Below are positions 36,801 to 48,800 of a DNA stretch of 64,000 nt, in pieces. The position numbers were made by a program, and so were the translations under genes. Source of the stretch: Lasioglossum baleicum (lineage: Eukaryota > Arthropoda > Insecta > Hymenoptera > Halictidae); the NCBI RefSeq assembly GCF_051020765.1, contig NC_134931.1:20290810-20354809 (forward strand), read 5' to 3'. The notes under the pieces were generated by a model. That model was given only the letters and a program-made list of their open reading frames with translations. It did no database searches and was not told the DNA's origin. Every line of letters starts with the position of its first letter. Position 1 is the first letter of the stretch.

Positions 36801-39800
36801 GACGCCATCAGGCTACGAGACTAGGAGGGAGAGCCGCGTAAGGAAAAATCGTAGATCAAAGGGGATGCTCGAAAGACGTCAGGTATCTCTGGATCCCGGT
36901 GGAATATCTTCCAGGTCGTCGCGGCGTCTACTCCAGGTATACCCACGTAAACCTTCGACCTTCCTCCTGCACCGGTCTTTGGGACCGACGAGCAAAAGAC
37001 GTCGGTGCTCTCGGTGTGGGACAAAGGCGAGACGATATGGCGGGTTGTGCGAGAGCTTGCGTACGCACCGTTAGGCCCCATTTGTCTAGAACGGCAGGAT
37101 TTATGCCGTGGCTACTCCGCCCTTGGGCCTTCGAGAGTTCCACCGATTTACTTTTATGGGCTGTGGTGTGGTGGCACGCTACGAGAAAGCGGAAAGTCTG
37201 GCTCGTGGATGATCCAGCTTGGCCGTTGCGCAAGGGAACATACCGGGAGAAAGCATGAGGAATCGCCATTCCTCTCTCGAGAACAACGCTGCCTATGGGA
37301 GCGCGGGGCGTGCGTTGTGAAACACGAGCGAAAGAGATGACGCGCGCAAGAAATCGTATCCCGTCCGGTCCCTGTGATTCAAGCATCGGACGTTTCTAAT
37401 TCACTGGAGCATAGGACTCCCGAAGCGTTTCTTCTCTCGCTGGCTGCCACCGTTCCGCGTTTCCCCGCGAGCGTGTTATTCGACACGATTAAATTCTCCG
37501 CTCGTTTAAAGACATATTTCCGAGATCTTTCGGTGACGCTAATCTCTCTCCCCCCCTTCTTCCGTATCATTTACTCGGCCGCCGCCGCCCCGTCGAATCT
37601 CTCCTAGACCTCGAGATAAATACGCTCGCAATCGTTCCCCGAACAAAGACGAATCTACCTCTGGTGCTCGCGCGGCCGCGCACGCGGGATCCCTTGCACC
37701 GGTTGGTCTCCATTTGTCTATGTCTATAACGACCGGGATTCATACGAAGGTAACCCCGCCCTGAACCCGGCCCGGAGGGGCCCCGGGTATTCACATCCAC
37801 GGCTTAAGTGTCCGTGGCCGCGTCGAAGAAAAAGAAGAGAAAAGAAAGAGAAGAGGAACATACGAATGGTTCCTCAAGGTTGATTTCTACGCCACTTGCC
37901 GGTGGTATCGGAGCGGCGCGCGGACATTTTCTTCTTCTGCCGCGTTCCTCGGCCAAACAGAGCCCCTCCCACGGGCTCTCGAAAGTATCCCGATTATCCG
38001 GAGGTCCTTTGTCCCGAAGGACGCCGCACGTGGTGAGGCCCAGGTACCCGGTGTCTCGCGGCGAGGGGCTCCGGGACGAAAGTCACGTGCGCGGGCCAGC
38101 AGCAAAGGTAAAAGTCGTCCCTCCCCGGGCCTGTTTCAACGAGGACTAAGGTCGTCGTGTTTACCCGACTGCTTAGCACGTCGTAAAGGGATGACGAGTC
38201 TATTTCCTTGAACCGAGCGGACGACAGGACATCGCCGGCGCGGGGGAGATTTGATGTATGTGCACAGAGACAGAGAGAAAGAGAAACAGAAAGGGAAAAA
38301 GGCGAAGGAGGAGTCGTCGAAAGAAATCTTGGAGATGTTGACAGAGCTGGGAGCACGGAGGGGCGAGCAGATAAAGAGGCGGCGAGAAGAAGCAAGGGGC
38401 AAAAAAGTTATCTGCCGCGTGAAGAGGATCTGGCGCGGCCAAAGAGTAAACGATAATCACGACTTCCTGATTCGGCGCGGTCGTTTCGGGCCGCGGGCTT
38501 TGCGTCGGCCGAACAGATGCCGCGTGTCCGCGTGTACAGACTATTTGTTTACACGTCGGTAAGACCGAGCGTGGTGCGCAAGAGCATCCAGACACACGGG
38601 ACACACACCAGACGCGGACAACAGCCCGCCGCTTCTATCCACGGAGATTGTGGGAATGTTCCTCCGTTGGCCGAAGCTAATGCCGAAGTCTCGATAATAG
38701 CAACCCGAATGTTATCGGGTTAAGTGGGAGCGTGGGTCTCCGGGGAATCACGATGTAATAAATTGCTTCCTGCGGGCTGGATCGGGGATACTGCAAGTAT
38801 CCCGGAGATCCAGGTTTCTGAGATCCTCGGGCAAACAATATTCTTGATTGCTGGTACATACTACCCGCTCGATGAATTAATATCACTGACCCTGGAAGTA
38901 CATCCAACTACGCGCTGCACGATGTAAAAATATATGGATGATTGCGTTTTCATTCGGTGTCGTTTGTTTCTTGATGTCCTCTCGACATGCCCGTGCAAGA
39001 GTGTGGTGGCACACTCGCAAATCGCTAGATCTGCGTATACGTATATTAAATTACAAGGTTTACAAGAACACAAAATGACGCTTCAACATTGCAACGAGGA
39101 GTTCAGAAGCGGTCAATTGTGATTCCTAAGAGTCAAATCTGCGTCTGTCCGGTGCTCTAAATGCATATTTCTACGTTATCGAGGAATAATTTGTAATATT
39201 CGGCAGATACCGCTTGTCACGAGGCATCCGCGAAAAATCGCTCTGCATCGACATAGCCAGGATATGTACAAAGGCGATGGTGTGTATTTTTAGTTGATTA
39301 ATTAATTATTTAAACACGAAAAATGGGTTGGAAAATAATATAGCACCTCGAGGTTTCGAAATTTTGCACTAGTAGCACTACTGTCTCTTTCCTAAACTGC
39401 ACGTTACAAATGTTATAATAAAATACGAACGATAAATCTCTCAATATTTACGAAAATCTGTCAGTGGCGGTCATCTTGTGATATCATGCTTGCTTCGGAT
39501 GACTCGTGGCTGGTGGGGGGCATCTGTCGAATATTACAGAATTATTCCTCGATAACGTAAAAATATGCATTTTGGGCTCCGGACAGACATAGATTTGACT
39601 TTTGAGCGTCATTTTGTGTTCTTGTAAGCCGTGTAATTTCATATACGTATATGCGGTGCCACCACACTCTTGCACGGGCGCGCCGGCACCCTTAACCGTT
39701 AGCACTATAATCATTTTTTGGTGGCATAGAGTGTTTGAGTAGTTGGATCGCATGATTACAGACTAGAGTTCGTTGGACGGAATTTGTAAAAATGGAGCAG

Positions 39801-42800
39801 TCTCGACGGTGCAAGGACGCGACGTACGCGTACGATTGCAAGGAATTTGCGGCGACGACGATTCGATCGCGAGGAGATTTCTAAACGGCGCGGCGCACCG
39901 CAGACGGAGGAACGCTCGGAAGGGAGTCCCGTCGCAGATTTCTCACAGATGCGATGCCGAGAAAAAGGGAAGAGACAAGATGCACCGCCTCTTCGTAGTC
40001 TGCGAGAGGAGACGCGCGGCGAGAAAGGATCGAGACGGGTGATTTTCCGCGAGTCACGCGAATTCGTGACTGAATCCCGAGAATCTCCGGCGATGTGTCA
40101 CGCTGGTGTGAAACGTCACGGCACTAGGAAGTGACCCCGAACTGTCGTTTGGGCCCCGCGTACCTGCGCACGACAATGTCCATAAACAATGGGGGCTATC
40201 TCGGCAATATCAACACGATGGCCGGCAGAGGATCTGACCCAGGAACGGGGCCCTGACCCCGAACGTGCACCGGGACACGGGTTATCTTCCATATCGGCCG
40301 GACAGAAATGTCTCAATGCGCAATCCGGATCTTCGTCGAAGGTGCAAATCCAGCAACGGCGTTCTGTCTCTGTCAAGGAAGTCCGCTGTCTAACGGATGC
40401 GAGCGGGACCCGCGATCGGGACCGCCCCGGGACAGATTAATTATAAGGATTATGGAATCGCGACGGAGATAACGTGATTGATGCTCCTCCGCCGGCCGTT
40501 TTGTTAAGATAACAGAACAATGGAGACGGATGCTGCGGTTTACGGACAGGACGTTCGTTTCGCTGCCTCCGGGGATGACGTGATTTACACGGAATATTCT
40601 AATGTTAATCTGATCGCTAGACGCACACTTCACTTTCCGTCTGAACCTACTCGGGGGGAGCCTCGCTTACATTCCCCAAATAAATTAGTCGGGTATCGTA
40701 GACGTTGCGTTCAACGAACAACAACGGACCATCGACTAATTCTTTTCAACGGACTGTTTACGATGTCACCGAGGCGTAGTTTGGAAAGAAGAAGGTCGGA
40801 CGGAGGAAACACGTGGATTTCTCGGATAAGGTGTTCCCTGTGTACCTGAACCTGGACGACATTGAAACGAATGGCCTCGGGAACATCGCTCCGGAAAGTT
40901 CGAAAGCGAAATCCGACGCACCATTTCCCCATCATAGGTACACAAACATTTCCATAACCGTAAACCTTTCATCGGCTCCCTCGTACCCCGGCAGCTGGTA
41001 TCAGCCATAAAACTGAAGAAGCTATAACGTAGCAAGGTCATGCCGCAAGCTCGACGATTTCTTTCCGAAGCGGAGTGCTAATACAGCCAACGGTACTTCC
41101 CCGAAGAGTGGTCCCCGTCTAATCGACGTTCGGGATCGCCATAAAGTTGCCGATCGTAAAATTAAATCGTCGTTAAATGTCACCGGGGGTCGGGGGCCGA
41201 TCTTTCGTTGCTTTCAGGACGATGACAGTGTCCGTGAGCGGAAGGAGGCAAACAAAAAACACAAAAACAACAAACGAAATTGGCCAGCGCGGCAGAGCGA
41301 GGGGCAAATGGCTCGACCGAACATCCCGCTAAATAGTGGTCGAAAAGTGTGTAACCGGTATCGTTACGTCCCCTCGAATGATACTGTAAAACGGGTCCCA
41401 TTGCTTTGTCGTGTTCGGTTTGGCTCTCGGATCCTCTCCTCGAGAGAGAATTAATAGGCGCGTGACGCACTCGAGAGAGAAAGAACTTGTTTAAAAAAAA
41501 TTCCGATGGAACCGCGAATGAAAGCAATTAGCGGTGTTCAGGTTAATGAAAAGTCGAGTACGTCCACGACTCTATTAACATCGCCACCGTATACGCCGCG
41601 TTCTCCGCAGCAAAGGTTCAAAGGGTGAAGACTGCGGTCGCTTTCGACACATTCGAAACTGCCACGACTGATAAATCTGCGGCTACCAGCCCCCGGAGGA
41701 ACTTCGAAAGCACGCGCGGCGTCGGGACGCCCGAGCCATGTGGTGGGCAACCTTCGGGTCGCCGACTATTTCTTTCGACGACGCCCGGCATTTGATCACC
41801 GATCGGGAGAGACACACCTCTACTTGCACGGTTGGTCCAATTACAAAGCGGTGGCGTGACGGTGCACATTAATTACGACGGCCCTGGCTAATTCGAATTC
41901 CAGTTAATCTCGCTCGGAGGCTGCTTGTGCTTCCAGAATGCTCGATGTTCTGCCGATCGATTTGTCTTCTTCTGAAAGCGTGCAATTTTATATTTATTAA
42001 ATGCCTGCCACGCTTTTACGTAATCAATTGGGCTCCAGAAGAATCAGACACAATCGGACCTGACCATTACCAGATCCTGAGATAAAGTCTCTCATTCTCC
42101 GAAAAGAATATACTTCTAGATCAGAAAACACCGTCTCCCCTTGGATTGAATATATGTTCAACTGTATATTCTAACGCAAACTCCAATTTTCATATATCAT
42201 GTCACAGAAATAAGAATAATGTATAAGGTTTTTCAATAAGGACATAACAACTTTAAGTTTAAATAAAACACAGAAAAATTGAAATATCGGGCTGAAATTT
42301 ATTACAGTTTCCACGGGCACGACGGCAGCAATCGATTCCTTGAATCCAATTTTCAACTACTCTCCCACACATATCAGCCGGAATGTTGGTAATTTCGTGT
42401 TCAATATTGTTCCTGAGATCGTCTAACGTCGTTGGATGGTTGGTGTAAACTTTCGACTTAAGGTAACCCCACAAGAAAAAATCCAACGGCGTTAGACGAT
42501 CTCAGGAACAATATTGAACACGAAATTACCAACATTCCGGCTGATATGTGTGGGAGAGTAGTTGAAAATTGGATTCAAAGAATCGATTGCTGCCGTCGTG
42601 CCCGTGGGGATCATATGAACGACATCGAATTCCACACATAATTGTAACATGTGTACTACAACTCGAGTTGTTATGTCCTTATTGAAAAACCTATATTGTC
42701 TCTGACATGAAGAAGATTACGATTCAATTTCTGCTTCGCATGAAAATCCGCAGTCCGGCGATCAATCGGCGAGCACAGTGACGTGTGATTTCAGCACCGT

Positions 42801-45800
42801 TGCATTACGACGTGCGTATGCCACGAATGCGCGAGGTGTCGGTGCGTAATAATCATAGGAAAGAATAGATTGTCGGCGTCACCTGTTCGAGTGCGAGTCG
42901 AGGGCGAATTCCGTCGGACGGTCTCGAGGATCGTGTCGCCGCTTTCGACGAGCTTGATAAATCGACGGTACGAGACGGAACCCCGAAAACACGTGCGCGG
43001 ACTTGGCTGCGGCATAACGTCCCGGCGGACTATTTCTTTCAACGGCGGCCCTCTGATCTCCGGCCGGCTCTGACACTCCGTCTAGCCACTTTAGTGCCTC
43101 CATTCCACGCCTCGCGAGGGAGGTGGAACGACGAGAGGCGAAAGCGCGTTTGTACGCTCCGCGTCCCGGCTTTTAATAGGACGCAACGTCGCGGTACGCG
43201 TGGATCGATGAACTTTCGGTGAAGTCGCGCCACGCCGACGGGAATCGTGTTGTTCGCGCTCGCGTGCGCACCAGCTCCAATCGCCGCTCCGATCCTCGAA
43301 GCTGTTCGGGCATCTCGCTTCGATCCGCCGTTTCTTTTTTCTCTGTCTCGCGCGCGTCCTCGTGGAATCGAGCACCAACCATTGGTCTCGGGACGTGCCA
43401 AGAAAATGGAGAGAATCGGCGGCCAAATTTTCTCGGTTTACGGCTCCGTAACTGCCTGGAGACGCGGATCGCTGTTTTAGGACCGGGAACATTTTCGCTC
43501 TTCCCACAGCTGCTTCGTCAAACCGTAGTTAATCTCTGTATGGAGCTGTTACTACACATTTTGTAGTTGAGAACCGCTTTCCATCCCTACCGCTCCAGTT
43601 TCTTATTGGTTGGTCACTAGATAACGTCACGTGATGCTTCATAGGCGTTACAGAAGGAATCTGTATCTGTACTTATAGTACTCTTTCGAAGTTGTTCGTT
43701 TACAACTCGTTCAAAGAGCAACGAGTGGAAGAAAGTTTTTATCCTGGCACAGATAAGTGTCGATGTAAAATCTGGGATCTCGATATACACATTCGTGGTG
43801 TCACTTTATTTCGTCTGGCTGCGAAATACGTTTGATTTTTAGACTCGCTTTGATCTCGAATATCTCGAGCAAGGGGAACAGTCGGTGACGTCGACGAGCG
43901 ACGTCGGAGGACCTCGTAAATTTCTTGAAATGCTCTCGTTGACTATGATCGCTTTGTCCTCCCCTCTTTTTTATATCCATAAACCACGACGGCACGGTGT
44001 ATTCTTTCGCGGAGATTTATCCCCACGAAACATCGTCAATTTCCTAACGACCCGGCGTTATAATGGAGCCGTATATTTTAAGCGGGCCCCTCTCGATTCT
44101 TCCACGGGTTTCGACGTGTTTAACGCGAGTCCGCTTTGGCCCAGAATTACACCACTACGAGCACGATGCAATCTTCAATAAAACTTCGAAAGGGTTCCCG
44201 AAGTTCCCGCCGGACCACGGAATCGACCGCAAACTCGATCGCGTGAGCAAATGTAGACCGCACTCACGACCGCAGAGCGACGTTCGGTTTTTCGAGAATC
44301 GGCCAGAAATCGGTTCCTATTGTTTTCCTCCCTTTTTCGGCACCGAATCCAATCAAACGCCGCTAATTCCTCCGGAATCGCGTGAACCCGTCTGATCGCG
44401 GGAAACCGAAAGCGATGTAGAGGAGAATCGATGCTCGGTAACAGGTAACAGGTTCCGTAGCGGAGATCGTTTTGCTCTTTATAGTCGAGACAGAGTTATA
44501 ACCCGAGGGAAAAATTGCCGAGCCCCTCGTTAACTTTCGTTTCGTCTCTTCCGCGCGCGCGCGCGCGCTACGCTCCGCAATGTTTCTTCCTGTGTTTTCC
44601 CAGCGCTCGTAAATCTCGCGGATTATCGGCGTCAGGGAAAAACTCTCGGCAGATTAGGGTAATTAGAATGCGAAAGGAGAAACGGTTTTTTTCGTGGAAT
44701 CCTTCCATTGATTGCTCAATCTCCCCTTTCGACTGAACTTGCAGAAAATCGCGAAAGAAGTTTACATCGAAACATAAATATACCGACACTGGGAGATCAA
44801 AAAAGCTGTAATTGCTTCGCAGGATCGTCGATACTTCAACATATTTTCTTCGACTCTTGTTCTTTAACATCGCATCGACGACTTGGTCCTTAGCGACGAC
44901 AATTGCGTTTCGTTTTACACGGAGATACAAAATATCGCTGACGTTTTCCACTGTTTTTACAAAGCACAAAACGTTTGATTTCTCTTTTGCCGTGTATGTA
45001 ACGCGAAAACGAGTGAAATATCGCTCGAACACCTTCTGTATTATTTCTGAAGAATGCACGAGGGTTGCCGCGCTGGCGCAAAAAATTGTCATCGACGTGA
45101 AAACAGACGTTTCGAGGAACAGTATGCAGAAAATGCAGAAGTAGCAGGAAGTCTATTCGAGTTAACCGGTACACAAAAATAGACCGAACCCGAGACGGAT
45201 TCGTTCGCAGTCGAAGACAGATGCCATGGAGGGAAGAATATAATAAATATTTGAAGTTAACTAATAATAACGCCGCGGGGTCGTTCTAATGGCATGGAGA
45301 GACGAAAAGACGCCGCCGCCAGGCCTCTCGCAGACGACGACGACGACGACGACGACGAATACGACAACGACAACGACAACGACGACGACAAGAGAATCAC
45401 CCCGCACGCTTTTACATAACGCATTAATGTCGTGCATTAAATGGACCGACTGCCGGCGTATAGTGGACCATGTTGCAGGAAGTTATTATAAATACGGCAC
45501 GAGATCGTGGTATTCGTCACGGAACGGAAAGCCGCGGGAATGCGAGCGTCTTTTATAAATAATTTAAAAGTCGAACGGGCCGCGCCACCGAGCAGACGAA
45601 CAAACGGAACCTGTGTTTCGGCAAAAATGTCCTGTGCCTGCCTCGGAAATAGATTTACGGGACCGAGTGCGGGGTGTCCGGTCCCTTTTATATTTCCACG
45701 GTGAAGTAAGTTCCGTCAGTGGCAAGTTGAATCTTCTTTATAGCCGGGCTTAAAAAGTCCTCGGCCTCGCCTCAGCTCCTTTTTCTTTTACAGGGAAGAA

Positions 45801-48800
45801 GCTCGTCTGCTAAGAGCAATCGAATTAAGCTGATTTAAAGAACTTTTCGAAAAATCTTTTACCACGGACGAAACAAAAGGTTAATTATACATACAATGGG
45901 GCACACTCTGCACAAGCAGTCGGTTGTCGCTACGATTAACAAACTCCTTAAAAACGGTGCCTGTAAAAATGTTCACGACCGTTTCGCACGAAATTACCGT
46001 GGAAAAACAAAATTGTCTAGGGGAGCAGCAATTTGCCGAGCACGTTACAAAATCGCGGCGGCAGGTGGAGATCGATACGCAATACCTTCCCGGAACCGTA
46101 AACTACGATTCCTATACATGTATTCCTGTTTGGATAGGAAAGCAACCGTGCCGGTATCTTTCGAGCCTGGCATTTTTCCTGGCGCAGGTGTCGCGATTCG
46201 GCTGGCGTGACTAATGTTCGAATTATCATAATTACCAAAACTGTGGCCCTCCGACCGAACAGTTGGGGTTAGACTCGAAAAACCAGAGTGGCTTTAACGA
46301 ACCATTGGACTTCCTTAAATTATTCATAGGCGTCCGACGCTATAAATTTTCTACGCTAATTCTCTCCGCACCAGGATCCGTTAACCGTCGAGTAGAACGG
46401 ACAGGAAAAATGCGCGTTACTCACCTTTGACCGTAAAAATTGGGACATACCTTCAGTTTATACAAGAATATCGTGTTTAGCCCATAGTGTGTTAGCATTC
46501 TATACTTGAGTCCAAATAAGAATGTACTTGTACTGCGCAAGTCGTTGCGGGTCAGCCATAAAATTGATGGCATTAGCCAATGATCGCGTGGTCGGTGAAG
46601 TACGAGTAGGGGGATTAGCCAATGAACGAGCTCCGTTTATAGTGAGATGCGCGTCTTAAATTCGTCGGCTAGTAAAGTACATTCTTATTTGGACTCGAGT
46701 ATACTAAAATATGAAAAATTGAGTATCGCAACGAACGCGTTAATATTGGACACAAATTATTACCAATTCCAATCGTCGCTTAAGCGAGGAAGTAGTCATG
46801 TTTTAGTTTCAGGTTTGTTTCGTCCTTCTTAAGCGAGCCAATCCGCGCACAGAAATTGTCCGAGGAATGAAAGCACGCTGACTGAAAGGGTCAATCACTA
46901 AGGATATATCCGCGAAGCCTTTTCGCTTCTGGTCTCTTTCCACTTTTCCTTTCGGTCTCTCTTCCTCCTTCGTGCTCGCTTTACCATCCCTGTCTAGCCT
47001 CTTTGACGCAAGCGCGCGAGCTTTGATATTCCTGCCAGAATATCCCACTTATAGTTAGTGTCTGTGCTTTCTCCGCACGCCCCCTCTCTTTCTCTGTTTT
47101 TGCCTCTGTTGACCATCCCGCTCGCGTGATCGTTCTTCCCCTCGCATTTTCACGGTTCCCTTCCTCTTCGTCTCTCTGTCCCGCTTCCTCCGCGGTCCCG
47201 GTTAGCATATCTTCCTCCGCGTTTCTCGCGGAGAGTCTTTGTCCCGTATGCACCGCGAACGACGAGAACGACAACGACGTTTCGCGTGCTTTGAAAATCG
47301 TTCTGTTCCCTCGCGAGGATGTTCGTTAACACGGCGAGACGAAGGTCAGGGATCAATGATTAAAAAGGCTCGTTTTGCAGGGCACGAGAAGCGACCGTGT
47401 CGTTTCTGCGTCGATCGTCCTGCGATTTCTATTGCTTCCCGGCGTTCCTTTCCGTGATCCTTGAATACCGTGAACCGCGGAGAGAACGACGGTAATTACG
47501 CCGATAGGAATCTCGCGTAATTGCGGCCCTCGGAGCGATAACTTTTTAGCTTCGGCTACGCGCCAGACCTCTCCTTCTCCTCTCTTTTTTTTTTCTAACG
47601 CGATCGGCCGAGAAAGAGAAACGATAGAGCTCTCGACTCTCGCTGCGCGCCGTTTGAAAACGGGAAATGAGGATTGGACACGGTGTACACGCGCCTGTGT
47701 GCGTATCCTATGTGAATGTGCCCGTACACACAATTTGTATGCATCCCTCTCTGTGTGGTTATACGCATGTGTACGCGAGCTATGCCCGCTCGTTCGAGAC
47801 GAGAGACGCGTAGGCAAAGGAAAGAAGGAGTGACGGATAAAATTGATCTCGGCGAACGATCAACAGGAATTTCCAGGGGTCCCGAAACGATGGAGGTCCA
47901 CGATCGGTACACGCCCACTTTTTCGTTGTTCCAATTAGGCGGACCCTTGCGTAGGTTTTATTTGGTAGTTGATTGGTGTCGGCCGGACAGTAGTGGGAAT
48001 TAATGAAGACGGTGAAGGGGTAGGATATGTCGAACAATTATTGGCCCTCGAATAATTCGGGCAGCCGCTCCGCCGATTTTACAGGCATTTACCCGTCGAA
48101 GCAATTAGCACCGGCGACACGATTCCCGGTGAAAGAGAGCCGCGGTACGCGTATTATACACATGACACGGAAATTACGAATGAACGAGTACAGCTCGGGG
48201 AACAGGACTCCGTAAATACAGTCGGCTCCGCGAGATCGCCAATAAAGACCGTTTCATCGGTAACCGAAGGTTCATTAGCACTTCGAAAATCCTTCTATCA
48301 AGTTTCAACGTCCCATTAGACGGTGAAGAAATTTTATTTATCGGCAAACCTCTCGTAAACTTGCGAACGTGATGAACTCTATGAGATTTCCAACCAATTT
48401 TTATAAAGTGTAAGATTAGGTCACGCCGAGCCAAATGTGTTCAGGATGGATTAAAATGAGCGAAAATTGGATAATTTTCCGGGAGAAATATAGCGATCAA
48501 TGGGAGCGGCGGCAACCCCATGTGCAACAACCGCATAACACAGGGCGAACATTAGTCCGTGCAACATTATCGTGTGTATCAGGTGGACGAAAACGTTGTC
48601 CACGCCAGCCCCCCGATATTTAGAGACGCACAGGTTTCAGGTTCGAAAGGGTCACCGGAGACTCGGCCATACATATTCATGCGGAGTATTTACCTAAGGC
48701 CAGAAAAGAACTGTTAAGAACCAAGGCAACGTATCGCATTAAATACGAGGGTCCTCGGACAGAGAGAGAGAGAGAGAGAGAGATCCTACGAATACGTAGG

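Larger units (their letters stand above)
34811..38988. other. Intron 1 segment without recognised gene
   Basis: Purine-rich tracts at 35,250-35,300, 35,690-35,850 and 38,260-38,400 give long meaningless open frames. Two hairpins at 38702-38721 and 38777-38813 are listed separately. No coding exon is recognised. Confidence 0.5.
42226..42692. mobile_element. Palindromic mariner-like element with two transposase 3' ends
   Basis: Terminal inverted repeats of 27 bp (42226-42252 and 42666-42692) begin AGGTTTTTCAATAAGGACAT and are near-perfect to perfect complements. TA dinucleotides flank the element, as for Tc1/mariner insertions. Inside, two 125-bp arms (42311-42435 and 42483-42607) are inverted copies with two mismatches, and both encode the same transposase C-terminal part in opposite directions. 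The 47-bp centre continues the left copy (LDFFLWGYLKSKVY on the minus strand). The outer 85-bp halves differ between the two sides beyond the TIRs. No complete transposase is present. Confidence 0.85.
42693..46500. other. Intron 1 segment without recognised gene
   Basis: Holds a (GC)n run at 44552-44568 and an ACG array at 45331-45390. A minus-strand frame at 44568-45092 is listed separately. The remainder is unique CpG-rich sequence with nothing recognised. Confidence 0.5.
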
